Assembly: GCF_004216755.1 (NCBI RefSeq) | Contig: NZ_SGWZ01000008.1 | Coordinates: forward strand, 62,001 to 126,000 | Direction: 5' to 3' | DNA: 64,000 nucleotides | Source: Kerstersia gyiorum | Lineage (GTDB): Bacteria; Pseudomonadota; Gammaproteobacteria; Burkholderiales; Burkholderiaceae_B | Shown here: positions 43,291-51,420 of the stretch, one piece after another | Numbering within the stretch: the first letter of the stretch is position 1 | Layout of the letters: every line of letters begins with the position of its first letter | The notes under the pieces: model-generated | Database searches by the model: none | The model's input: only the letters and a program-made list of their open reading frames with translations | What the model was told of the DNA's origin: nothing | Position numbers and translations under genes: made by a program

Positions 43291-45737
43291 GGTGAAACCT
43301 CCGGTGGTTGAGAAGTAAGGAAGGAAGCCGCCGCCGGTGAGGACGGCAGCAGGTCAGCGGCCCAATCGAGGCCGCGATGGCGCAGCCACGCGCCGGCAAA
43401 TCCCGGTGTGCCGGCTTCCAGCAGCACGCGATCCATGTCGCGTTGGTCTTGCGGAGTGGAAGCCCCGGCAAAGGCCAGCGTGGCTGGCCCCAGGTCGAGG
43501 TCGAACAGGCGATTGCCCAGGCGCGATTGGTAGTAGTAGTCACGCTTGGGCTGCGCGGTCGCCACGATCTCGATCTGCCGCGCGTTCAGCCCGAAGCCTT
43601 CGTAGATCGTGCGGATCTGCGGCTCGGTCGCCTGCGGATTAGGGAGAAAAATCCGGCTGGCGCAGCTTTCGATCACCGCCGGGGCGATGCTCGAATCCTT
43701 GATGTCCGCCAGCGACTGCGTGGCGAAGATGACCGACACGTTCTTCTTGCGCAGCGTCTTGAGCCACTGACGGATGCGCGCGGCGAACACCGGGTCATCG
43801 AGGAACAGCCAGGCCTCGTCGAGGATCAGCAGCGTCGGAGCACCGTCGAAGCGATCGTCGAAGCGCGCGAACAGATAGCCCAGCACGGCCATGACGGCAG
43901 CCTTGCTGTGCATCAGCTCTTCCATCTCGAAGCACTGCACGCTGCCGGAACCCAGCCGGTCAGCATCGGCGTCCAGCAGCTTGCCGTGGGCACCGCCCAG
44001 CACATAGGGCGCGAGCGCCTGGCGCAGTGCGTTCGATTGCAGCAGCACCGACAGGCCTGTCAGCGTGCGCTGCTCCACTGGCGCACCGGCAAGGCTGCCG
44101 AGTGCTGACCAGATCGCGGCCTTCTCATCCGGGCCGATGGCGACACCTTCATGCAACAGGCGGCCTTCCACCCATTCGGCGGCCCAGGTGCGGTAGCCCT
44201 CACGGTCGATGCGTGCGAGCGGCTGGAAGGCAATTTCTCCATCCGTGCCCAGGTCGTAGTGCTCGCCGCCGAGGCCGAGGATCGTGGCACGCATGGAGCG
44301 GCCCATATCGAAGGCGAAGATGCGCGAGCCGGGATAACGGCGAAACTGCATCGCCAGTGTGGCGAGCAAGACCGACTTGCCCATGCCGGTCGGCCCCGCG
44401 ACCAGCGTGTGGCCCACGTCGCCGATATGCGTCACCAGCCGGAACGGCGTCGCGCCATCGGTGCGGGTGACGATCAGCGGCGGGCCATCCAGATGCGCGT
44501 TCCTCTCCGGGCCAGCCCACACGGCGGACAGCGGCATCATGTGAGCCAGGTTCAGCGTCGAGACGATGGGCTGGCGCACGTTGGCATAGGCATTTCCAGG
44601 GATGGTCGACAGCCAGGCATCGACGGCATTGAGGGTCTCGGGGATGGTCACGAAGCCCCGGCCCTGGATGACGCGCTCCACCATGCGCAGCTTTTCGTCC
44701 GCCACGGCGGCGTCCGCATCCATGACAGTGACGGTGGCCGTCAGGTAGCCGAAGGCGACTTGATCGCTGCCCAGTTCTTGCAAGGCCGCATCGGCATCGG
44801 TGGCCTTGTTGTTGGCATCTGTATCGACCAGCGGGCTTTCTTGCTGAAAGATCGTTTCGCGCAGCAGCGCGACGACGTTCTTGCGCTTGGCGAACCACTG
44901 GCGGCGCAGGCGGCCCAGCTCTTTTTCCGCCTCGGCTTTGTCCAGGCACAGAAAGCGCGTGCTCCAGCGGTAGCCAAAGCCCAGGCGGTTGAGGTCGTCC
45001 AGAATCCCGGGCCACGTCGAAGTCGGAAAGCCTCGCACCGACACCACGCGCAGGTGCTGATCGCCCAGCACGGGTGCTAGGCCGCCGACCAGGGCGGAGT
45101 CGGCCAACAGTGCGTCGATGTGAAACGGCACGTCGGGCACGCCGACGCGATAACGTCGCGTGGACACCGTGGCATGCAGGTAGGTCAGCGTCTGGCTATC
45201 GTCCAGCCAGGCAATCTCCGGCATCACACCGTCGAGCAGGTCGAACACGCGATCCGTTTCCGCCACGAAGGCTTCCAGCCGACCCTGCCAGTCCACGCCA
45301 TCGCCCGGCGCATTCTCATAGAGCATCTTGGCGGCACGGGCGCGGGATTCTTCTGGTGGCAGGTAGGCCAGCGTCAGTTGATAGGTGCTCTCGTAGTGGT
45401 GGCCGGATTCCTCGAAGGCTGCACGGCGTTCTTCCTCCACCAGCCAGGACAACGGCTCGGGGAAATCGGAACGTGGATAGCCCGCCGCTGCGCAGCGCTC
45501 GGCTTCGATGAACAAGGCCCAGCCCGATCCCAGGCGGCGCAGTGCGTTGTTCAGCCGCGCCGACGTGGCAATCAGCTCGCCTTGCGTGGCGCTGTCCAGA
45601 TCCGGCCCACGAAAGCGTGCCGTGCGCTGGAACGAACCATCCTTGTTCAGCACCACGCCCGGCGCGATCAGCCCGGCCCAGGGCAACCAGTCGGCCAGCA
45701 GCGCGGGCCGCTGGCGGTATTCGGCAAGGTTCAGCAT
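43287..45737 (-). CDS. trbE: TrbE, VirB4-like T4SS ATPase
   Basis: 816 residues, usual family length. N-terminal CagE/TrbE domain (about 1-400) then the ATPase: Walker A AGPTGMGKSVLLATLAMQF near residue 447, Walker B LLILDEAWLFLDDPVF near 634, and RKKNVSVIFATQSLADIKDS, with a C-terminal LARNLFDLDLGPATL-like end. It energises pilus assembly and transfer from the inner membrane. It begins 12 bp after trbD. Confidence 0.96.
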   Translation of the reverse strand: MLNLAEYRQRPALLADWLPWAGLIAPGVVLNKDGSFQRTARFRGPDLDSATQGELIATSARLNNALRRLGSGWALFIEAERCAAAGYPRSDFPEPLSWLVEEERRAAFEESGHHYESTYQLTLAYLPPEESRARAAKMLYENAPGDGVDWQGRLEAFVAETDRVFDLLDGVMPEIAWLDDSQTLTYLHATVSTRRYRVGVPDVPFHIDALLADSALVGGLAPVLGDQHLRVVSVRGFPTSTWPGILDDLNRLGFGYRWSTRFLCLDKAEAEKELGRLRRQWFAKRKNVVALLRETIFQQESPLVDTDANNKATDADAALQELGSDQVAFGYLTATVTVMDADAAVADEKLRMVERVIQGRGFVTIPETLNAVDAWLSTIPGNAYANVRQPIVSTLNLAHMMPLSAVWAGPERNAHLDGPPLIVTRTDGATPFRLVTHIGDVGHTLVAGPTGMGKSVLLATLAMQFRRYPGSRIFAFDMGRSMRATILGLGGEHYDLGTDGEIAFQPLARIDREGYRTWAAEWVEGRLLHEGVAIGPDEKAAIWSALGSLAGAPVEQRTLTGLSVLLQSNALRQALAPYVLGGAHGKLLDADADRLGSGSVQCFEMEELMHSKAAVMAVLGYLFARFDDRFDGAPTLLILDEAWLFLDDPVFAARIRQWLKTLRKKNVSVIFATQSLADIKDSSIAPAVIESCASRIFLPNPQATEPQIRTIYEGFGLNARQIEIVATAQPKRDYYYQSRLGNRLFDLDLGPATLAFAGASTPQDQRDMDRVLLEAGTPGFAGAWLRHRGLDWAADLLPSSPAAASFLTSQPPEVSP

Positions 45738-45749
45738 GTCGGCTTCTCC

Positions 45750-46019
45750 CTATGCGTCCAGCAGCGGCTTGTGCTTGATGTGCCGGGCGAAGACCTGCAT
45801 GAACTGCGGATCGACGCGCGCACCCCAGACCGCCAGCGAATGGCCGGCGATCCAGAGCACCACGCCGGGAATCCACAGTTGCAGGCCCAGCCCGACGGCG
45901 GCAGCCAGCGTGCCGTTGGCAATCGCCACGGTGCGCGGCGCACCGCCCAGCAGGATCGGCTCGGTCAGCGAGCGATGCAGCGGCACTTCAAAGCCCGGAA
46001 GATCAGTGGCCGTGCTCAT
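45750..46019 (-). CDS. trbD: TrbD, VirB3-like membrane protein
   Basis: 89 residues. FEVPLHRSLTEPILLGGAPR at the start is the VirB3/TrbD signature; two close hydrophobic helices (about 31-63) follow and the basic tail HIKHKPLLDA ends it. ATG 46019 overlaps the trbC stop by 4 bp; a longer frame back to 46346 is only trbC read otherwise. It supports TrbE in pilus assembly. Confidence 0.93.
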   Translation of the reverse strand: MSTATDLPGFEVPLHRSLTEPILLGGAPRTVAIANGTLAAAVGLGLQLWIPGVVLWIAGHSLAVWGARVDPQFMQVFARHIKHKPLLDA

Positions 46020-46393
46020 ACGACGGCCCCGCCGGAGAAACTGAAGAACGAGAGGAAGAAGCTCGAAGCCGCGAAGGCGATGGACAGGCCGAAGACGATC
46101 TGGATCAACTTGCGGAAACCGCCACTGGTGTCGCCAAAGGCCAGCGCCAGCCCGGTAGAAATGATGATGATGACCGCGACGATGCGCGCCACCGGCCCCT
46201 GGATGGATTCGAGGATGGATTGCAGCGGGCCTTCCCACGGCATCGAGGAACCTGCGGCCTGCGCCGTGCCTGCCAGCAAGAGCATCAGCGCGGCCAGCAG
46301 CAGCCCTTGCCCTGCGGGGCGGGCCAGACTGTGCTGCCGTGCCCAAGGCTGAAGCGGATTTACGGAAAAGCGGAAAGCATCAACGTGCGTCAT
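46016..46393 (-). CDS. trbC: TrbC, VirB2-like pilin precursor
   Basis: 125 residues. Long leader (about 47 residues) with hydrophobic core GLLLAALMLLLAGT and cleavage after AQA, giving AGSSMPWEGPLQSILESI. Two hydrophobic pilin helices (IVAVIIIISTGLALAFG; FGLSIAFAASSFFLSFF) follow. In IncP-type systems TrbC is cyclised by the TraF-type peptidase, which is encoded at 62.5 kb. ATG overlaps the trbB stop by 4 bp. Confidence 0.94.
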   Translation of the reverse strand: MTHVDAFRFSVNPLQPWARQHSLARPAGQGLLLAALMLLLAGTAQAAGSSMPWEGPLQSILESIQGPVARIVAVIIIISTGLALAFGDTSGGFRKLIQIVFGLSIAFAASSFFLSFFSFSGGAVV

Positions 46394-47463
46394 GGCAGTT
46401 CTCCAGAGGGTTGGTTGGGGGACGTGGAAGGCGCAGCGGCAGCGGCTGCAAGAAGAACCGGCGGTAGCTCGGGAAACGGTGCTTCCATCGCATCCGCCAG
46501 GCGGTAGCCCGCACCGTCGAAGCCGACGACACGGGCAATGGTTTCGACGTGGCGCTTGCGGCCACGGCCTGCGATGTGGATCACGACATTGACCGCCTCG
46601 GCGATCAGGGCGCGGGGCGGATTCACCGCCACTTCGAGGATCAGTTGCTCCAGGCGCAGCAGCGCGCCCAACGCGGAGCCGGCATGGATGGTGGCGATGC
46701 CACCGGGGTGACCGGTGCCCCAGACCTTCACCAGATCCAGCGCTTCGCCGCCGCGCACTTCGCCGACGATCACGCGATCCGGGCGCAGCCGCATCGTGGC
46801 GCGCACAAGCTCCTGCATCGACACCACGCCCGTACGGGTGCGCAGCGGCACATGGTCACGCGCGGCGCATTGCAGCTCGATGGTGTCTTCGAGCACCAGC
46901 ACGCGGTCGCCGGTGGCGGCGATCTCGGCCAGCAAGGCATTGGCCAGCGTGGTCTTGCCGGTGCTGGTGCCCCCAGCGATCAGAATGTTCTGTCGCTCGC
47001 GCACGGCATGACGCAGGAACTCGGCCTGCCCAGCGGTCAGGATGCCGTCGGCCACATAGCGATCCAGACCGATGATGCTCACGGCACGCTTGCGCAGCGC
47101 AAAGGCCGGGCCAGGTGCGGCGGGCGGCAAGATGCCCTCGAAACGCTCGCCGGTCTCTGGCAGTTCGGCGGTCAAGAGCGGCTGACCGCGATGCACTTCC
47201 GCGCCGACGTGCGCGGCGACCAGGCGGATGATGCGTTCGCCATCGGCCTCCGGCAGTTCCACGCCCAGCGGTGCGCGGCCTGATGACAGGCGATCCACCC
47301 ACAATGTCCGGTCGGGGTTGAGCATCACTTCCACCACGTCCGGGTCTTCCAGCGCAGCAGCGATCACCGGCCCCATCGCCGTGCGCAGCATCTGGATGCG
47401 GCGAACCTGAGATGCCGCAGCGGATGAGCGCGGTTCGGGCGGAATTTGAGGAACGGCACTCAT
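46390..47463 (-). CDS. trbB: TrbB, VirB11-like T4SS ATPase
   Basis: 357 residues, a hexameric secretion ATPase. N-terminal domain to about 150, then Walker A IAGGTSTGKTTLANALLAEI near residue 161, Asp box VLVLEDTIELQC, the His box region RPDRVIVGEVRGGEALDLVK (Walker B) and GTGHPGGIATIHAGSALGAL. Cytosolic, binds the inner face of the T4SS. ATG overlaps the copG stop by 4 bp. Confidence 0.96.
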   Translation of the reverse strand: MSAVPQIPPEPRSSAAASQVRRIQMLRTAMGPVIAAALEDPDVVEVMLNPDRTLWVDRLSSGRAPLGVELPEADGERIIRLVAAHVGAEVHRGQPLLTAELPETGERFEGILPPAAPGPAFALRKRAVSIIGLDRYVADGILTAGQAEFLRHAVRERQNILIAGGTSTGKTTLANALLAEIAATGDRVLVLEDTIELQCAARDHVPLRTRTGVVSMQELVRATMRLRPDRVIVGEVRGGEALDLVKVWGTGHPGGIATIHAGSALGALLRLEQLILEVAVNPPRALIAEAVNVVIHIAGRGRKRHVETIARVVGFDGAGYRLADAMEAPFPELPPVLLAAAAAAPSTSPNQPSGELP

Positions 47464-47948
47464 GACGCACGCTCCGCAGCACGTTCATGGGCGGCTGCCA
47501 TCGCCGCCGCGTCATCCATGCGCATACCAAACTCACGATCCTGAGGATGCAGTTCTTCCACCACGTCGCGCACCAGGCTGCGGCCACGCAGGAGGTGGCG
47601 GCCCAACTGTTCGACGAACTGCTCGAAACGCGCCTTGCCCTGGGCGCGGGCTGCATCCTGATGTGCCTCCGGCACCGGCGTGCTGACAGTCAGGTAGTAG
47701 CGGATGAACAGCGCCAGCGTTTCGATCTGGATGTTCTGGTCGCGCTCCAGGCGCTCGGCCTGCCGCGACAGACGATCCAGTCGTTTGGCGATGGCGGCCT
47801 CGCGCTGGTCGCCGGCATCAGGCGACAGCCAGGATGCCAAGGCAGCGGCGACGATGCTGGACTTGGACACGCCTTTCTTGGCGGCCAGCTCGTCCAGGCG
47901 TTTGGCGTGCTCGTGCTGGATGAACAGGTTCAATCGGTATTGGCTCAT
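47460..47948 (-). CDS. CopG-family ribbon-helix-helix protein
   Basis: 162 residues. N-terminal RHH motif: YRLNLFIQHEHAKRLDELAA, KKGVSKSSIVAAALASWLSP. The remainder is charged and helical (RLDRLSRQAERLERDQNIQI). Always found between traG and trbB in Tn4371-type elements. Probably a transcriptional regulator of the transfer operon or a relaxosome accessory. It overlaps traG and trbB by 4 bp each. Confidence 0.87.
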   Translation of the reverse strand: MSQYRLNLFIQHEHAKRLDELAAKKGVSKSSIVAAALASWLSPDAGDQREAAIAKRLDRLSRQAERLERDQNIQIETLALFIRYYLTVSTPVPEAHQDAARAQGKARFEQFVEQLGRHLLRGRSLVRDVVEELHPQDREFGMRMDDAAAMAAAHERAAERAS

Positions 47949-49951
47949 AAGTCGATTCCGTCATTGGGGTCGAGGGATGCCAGCCGTGCCGTGCGCTGCA
48001 TGGCCGGGTCGAGCTGGCCGGGAAGCGGCAGCGGCAAGTCGTCGTCATCAAGCAACGCCAAGTCGCTGGGTGTGTAATCCGGCTCGGGGTCGTAGGCGAT
48101 GGCTTCGGACAGTTCTGGCTGGCGGCGTGGGCCACCGTCGTCGGTCGAACCCAAGGCCTCCAGGCCATCGGCGGATGCCGTGGCCAGTGCCGCAGGAACC
48201 GCAGGTATTGCCAAACCGCTCCAGTCGTCAGGCCGTGCAGGCGGCACATCGGCATAGCGGCCTGCCGTCACCGCAGGCGGCGGAATTACCCGTTGCTTGA
48301 AATTGGCGTCGGCGAAATAGCGCAGCTTCTTGGCCTTGATCGGCGGCAGGCTGGACACCATCACCACCGCGTCATTGGTCGGGAGCTGCATCACTTCGCC
48401 CGGCGTCAGCAGCGGCCGGGCAGTTTCTTGGCGCGACACCATCAAATGCCCTAGCCACGGTGCGAGCCGGTGGCCTGCGTAGTTGCGCTGCGCGCGCAAC
48501 TCAGTGGCCGTGCCCAAGGTTTCGGAAATGCGTTTGGCCGTGCGTTCGTCGTTGGTGGCGAAGGTCACGCGCACATGGCAGTTGTCCAGAATCGAATGGT
48601 TCTGCCCATACGCCTTGTCGATCTGGTTAAGCGACTGCGCGATGAGGAAACTGCGGATGCCGTAGCCCGCCATGAAGGCCAGCGCCGTCTCGAAGAAGTC
48701 CAGGCGGCCCAGCGCCGGAAACTCGTCCAGCATCAACAGAAGTTTGTGGCGGCGCTGGATGCCGTCGCTGCCGTCAAGCGATTCGGTGAGACGCCGTCCG
48801 ATCTGGTTGAGGATCAGGCGAATGAGCGGCTTCGTGCGCGAAATGTCCGAGGGCGGCACCACTAGGTACAGCGAGACGGGATGTTCTGCCGCAATCAGGT
48901 CAGCGATGCGCCAATCGCAGCGCGAAGTGACTTCGGCCACGGTCGGATCACGGTACAGGCCGAGGAACGACATGGCGGTGGAGAGCACGCCCGATCGCTC
49001 GTTGTCCGACTTGTTGAGCACTTCACGCGCGGCGGACGCGACAACCGGGTGCGGTGCGTCGCCTAGGTGCCTGGTCGTCATCATCCGATGCAGCGTCAGC
49101 TCGAAGGGACAAGCCGGGTCGCTGAGGAAGTTGGCAACGCCGCGCAGCGTCTTGTCCTCGCCCGCGTACAGCACATGCAGGATGGCGCCGACCAGCAGCG
49201 CGTGACTCGTCTTCTCCCAGTGGTTGCGTTTCTCCAGCGCACCTTCGGGATCGACCAGGATGTCGGCGATGTTCTGCACGTCGCGCACCTCATGCGCGCC
49301 GCGCCGCACTTCGAGCAGCGGGTTGTAAGCCGCCGACTGCGCATCGGTCGGGTTGAACAGCAGGCAGTGCGAGAAGCGCGAGCGCCAGCCGGCTGTGATC
49401 TGCCAGTTCTCGCCCTTGATGTCGTGGATGACGGCGGACGCGGGCCAACTCAACAATGTCGGCACCACCAGGCCCACACCCTTGCCTGAGCGCGTCGGCG
49501 CAAAGGTCAGGACGTGTTCCGGCCCTTCATGCCGCAGATACTGGTCATCATGCTGGCCGAGAAAGACGCCCGCTGGCTGTGTCAGCCCTGCCTTGCGAAT
49601 GTCGGCGGCATCGGCCCAGCGGGCAGACCCATAGGTCGTCACCTTCCGCGCCTGGCGCGAGCGCCACACCGACATGGCGATGGCGACCACCACGGCCAGC
49701 AGGCTGCTGCCCACTGCGATCATGCCGCCTGTATCGAAAATCTGCGGCGCGTAAGCGTCGAAGAAGAACCACCACTCGAACAGCTTCCAAGGGTAATAGA
49801 CCGGTGTGCCGTACAAGTCGAACCAGGGCGAGCCCAGGCGTAGCTGGTAGCCCAAGGCGGCGGCTGTCCATTGCGTGGCACCCCACACACCGGCGATCAC
49901 GATGCCGAAGACGGCGGCGATCTGCCCGAACAACACACCTTGAGCCTGCAT
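47945..49951 (-). CDS. traG: TraG, VirD4-like coupling protein
   Basis: 668 residues. Two N-terminal membrane helices (about 7-30 and 72-95), then a P-loop ATPase: Walker A FAPTRSGKGVGLVVPTLLSW near residue 150, Walker B LLLMLDEFPALGRLDFFETA near 401, and a conserved FLIAQSLNQIDKAYG. Acidic C-tail (DDDDLPLP...) is typical for this element family. It brings the relaxase-DNA complex to the T4SS. ATG 49951 is used; the ORF extends to 50002 with no ribosome site. First gene of the transfer operon, with a terminator in the 235-bp gap upstream. Confidence 0.95.
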   Translation of the reverse strand: MQAQGVLFGQIAAVFGIVIAGVWGATQWTAAALGYQLRLGSPWFDLYGTPVYYPWKLFEWWFFFDAYAPQIFDTGGMIAVGSSLLAVVVAIAMSVWRSRQARKVTTYGSARWADAADIRKAGLTQPAGVFLGQHDDQYLRHEGPEHVLTFAPTRSGKGVGLVVPTLLSWPASAVIHDIKGENWQITAGWRSRFSHCLLFNPTDAQSAAYNPLLEVRRGAHEVRDVQNIADILVDPEGALEKRNHWEKTSHALLVGAILHVLYAGEDKTLRGVANFLSDPACPFELTLHRMMTTRHLGDAPHPVVASAAREVLNKSDNERSGVLSTAMSFLGLYRDPTVAEVTSRCDWRIADLIAAEHPVSLYLVVPPSDISRTKPLIRLILNQIGRRLTESLDGSDGIQRRHKLLLMLDEFPALGRLDFFETALAFMAGYGIRSFLIAQSLNQIDKAYGQNHSILDNCHVRVTFATNDERTAKRISETLGTATELRAQRNYAGHRLAPWLGHLMVSRQETARPLLTPGEVMQLPTNDAVVMVSSLPPIKAKKLRYFADANFKQRVIPPPAVTAGRYADVPPARPDDWSGLAIPAVPAALATASADGLEALGSTDDGGPRRQPELSEAIAYDPEPDYTPSDLALLDDDDLPLPLPGQLDPAMQRTARLASLDPNDGIDL

Positions 49952-50112
49952 ACCCTGACCTCCGATTTCTCCTGCGCCAATTCCCCGTGGAAAACGCGGC
50001 ACAAAGGCGTGCCGCAGGCGTCAGGATCGGTGCCGGTTCAGTGCCGGTCAAAGACCGTTATCGGCAGCAAGGTGATGCAAAAAGCATGGTTTCATGCGGG
50101 GACGAAACCCGT

Positions 50113-50144
50113 AAAAACGCCGCAGGCGCGGGCGCGCTGCGGCG
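50113..50144 (-). terminator. Terminator between eexN and traG
   Basis: On the minus strand a G:C-rich hairpin (arms 50118-50124 and 50138-50144, extended by further pairing) ends in five T residues (50113-50117), 43 bp after the eexN stop. It separates the traR-eexN unit from the traG-trb operon, so the latter needs its own promoter between about 49952 and 50112. Confidence 0.8.
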
Positions 50145-50186
50145 TGTCGAGAAAGAAAACGGAGATATGCGGCAAGCCGCCAACGG

Positions 50187-50453
50187 TCAGAACTTCGGCG
50201 GCGTCTCCGATGGCGTGTAAGGCACCTTGCCGTCTCCGAAGAAGCGCTTGTTCGTTGCTTCGGCCACGCGGTTGCACAGCACATCGCCCATCGTCGGACG
50301 CTCGGTCTTGCATTGGCGGCGTAGCTCCTTCAATCGTTCAGGGGCGGCAGCCAGTTCTTCGACGGTAGGCACATTGGCTTGCTCCTTCGGTGGCTCGGAC
50401 GGGCCGCAGGCCGCGAGTGCAGCAACCAGTAACAAAGGGATAGATCGCTTCAT
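50187..50453 (-). CDS. eexN: EexN-type entry-exclusion lipoprotein
   Basis: 88 residues. Signal MKRSIPLLLVAALAAC with lipobox LAAC (Cys16). Mature part: ELAAAPERLKELRRQCKTER, MGDVLCNRVAEATNKRFFGD, two Cys. Belongs to the EexN family found near traG in IncP/Tn4371 elements; it should block redundant entry of the element at the cell surface. The end RFFGDGKVPYTP (residues 70-81) is like that of TrbJ. ATG overlaps the traR stop by 4 bp. Confidence 0.85.
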   Translation of the reverse strand: MKRSIPLLLVAALAACGPSEPPKEQANVPTVEELAAAPERLKELRRQCKTERPTMGDVLCNRVAEATNKRFFGDGKVPYTPSETPPKF

Positions 50454-51394
50454 GGCTCGGTGTCCTCAGGAGGATTGGATTCAGGTGGTTGTGCTGGCCT
50501 CGCTCCTTCTGGCAAGTCGATGGCGTGCACCCTTTCGATGAATCGAGACAACACTTCCGAAGATTCACCTTCTCGATGTAGCAGGTAGGTCGTCAGCACA
50601 GGGGAACGACCCTCCAAAGGCCGTGCGACTACGCCCAACTCGCGGCTAGCCGCTAAGTGTGCTGAGCCAGTCAGCCCCAGCGCAAAGCCCGCCGACACTA
50701 GTGCCATCATCAAATCGCATGAGGCCACGCGCTCGGCAATCAGCGGCTCCATGTCCGAGCGGCGCAGCACGCGCTCGACCTGGCGCGCATGCCCTTCGCA
50801 CGCGAGCGGATCGCACAGCACGAGGGGGTAACGCATCATTTCTTCCAGGGGGATGCGCTTGTGCTTGAGCAACGGGTGGCGCGCTGGTAACGCCACCATC
50901 AGCGGATCACTCCACACTGTGCGGACTGCAATACCATCACCCACCTCGTCAGACTGCGCGAAACCCACGTCGTACAGGTCGTCATGCAGCCCTTTAATCT
51001 GCTGCGATAGAGGCACTTCGAAAAGGCGGATATCGACCTCAGGTTCCTCCTGCCTGCACATTGCGAGCAACGCTGGCAGGCGCGATGGAGTGATGCAGTC
51101 GGACAGCGCAATGCGCAGTTGGCCGTGAAAGCCATTGGCTGCCGCCTGCACGCTGTCGCGGGCCTGCTGCAAGGCAGTGAAGATGCGTGGCACATGTCCC
51201 AGAAAGAGCTTGCCCGCCCGTGTCAGTCGCGTGCTGCGGCTGGTACGGATGAACAACTTCTCGCCCAGGTCTTCCTCCAGTTCCTTAATCGTGCGTGACA
51301 GTGGCGATTGTTCGATGTGCAGCCTCTCCGCTGCACGGGCGAAGTGGAGTTCTTCGGCGACGGCCAGGAAGCAGCGCAAATGTCGTAACTCCAC
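50450..51394 (-). CDS. traR: LysR-family regulator TraR of the conjugative element
   Basis: 314 residues. Helix-turn-helix LRHLRCFLAVAEELHFARAA, ERLHIEQSPLSRTIKELEED at the N-terminus; a LysR effector domain follows (ALSDCITPSRLPALLAM, VGFAQSDEVGDGIAVRTVWS), then a Pro-rich tail. A LysR gene next to traG is constant in Tn4371-type elements and is called traR there. It is cotranslated with eexN. Its activating ligand is not known; control of transfer genes is inferred. Confidence 0.85.
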   Translation of the reverse strand: MELRHLRCFLAVAEELHFARAAERLHIEQSPLSRTIKELEEDLGEKLFIRTSRSTRLTRAGKLFLGHVPRIFTALQQARDSVQAAANGFHGQLRIALSDCITPSRLPALLAMCRQEEPEVDIRLFEVPLSQQIKGLHDDLYDVGFAQSDEVGDGIAVRTVWSDPLMVALPARHPLLKHKRIPLEEMMRYPLVLCDPLACEGHARQVERVLRRSDMEPLIAERVASCDLMMALVSAGFALGLTGSAHLAASRELGVVARPLEGRSPVLTTYLLHREGESSEVLSRFIERVHAIDLPEGARPAQPPESNPPEDTEP

Positions 51395-51420
51395 GAAGAC
51401 GCTCCTTTACGGCAATGCAA

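Noticed and set aside
46549..47283. Plus-strand ORF opposite trbB
   Set aside because: Antisense reading of a well-conserved VirB11 ATPase; no recognisable motif.
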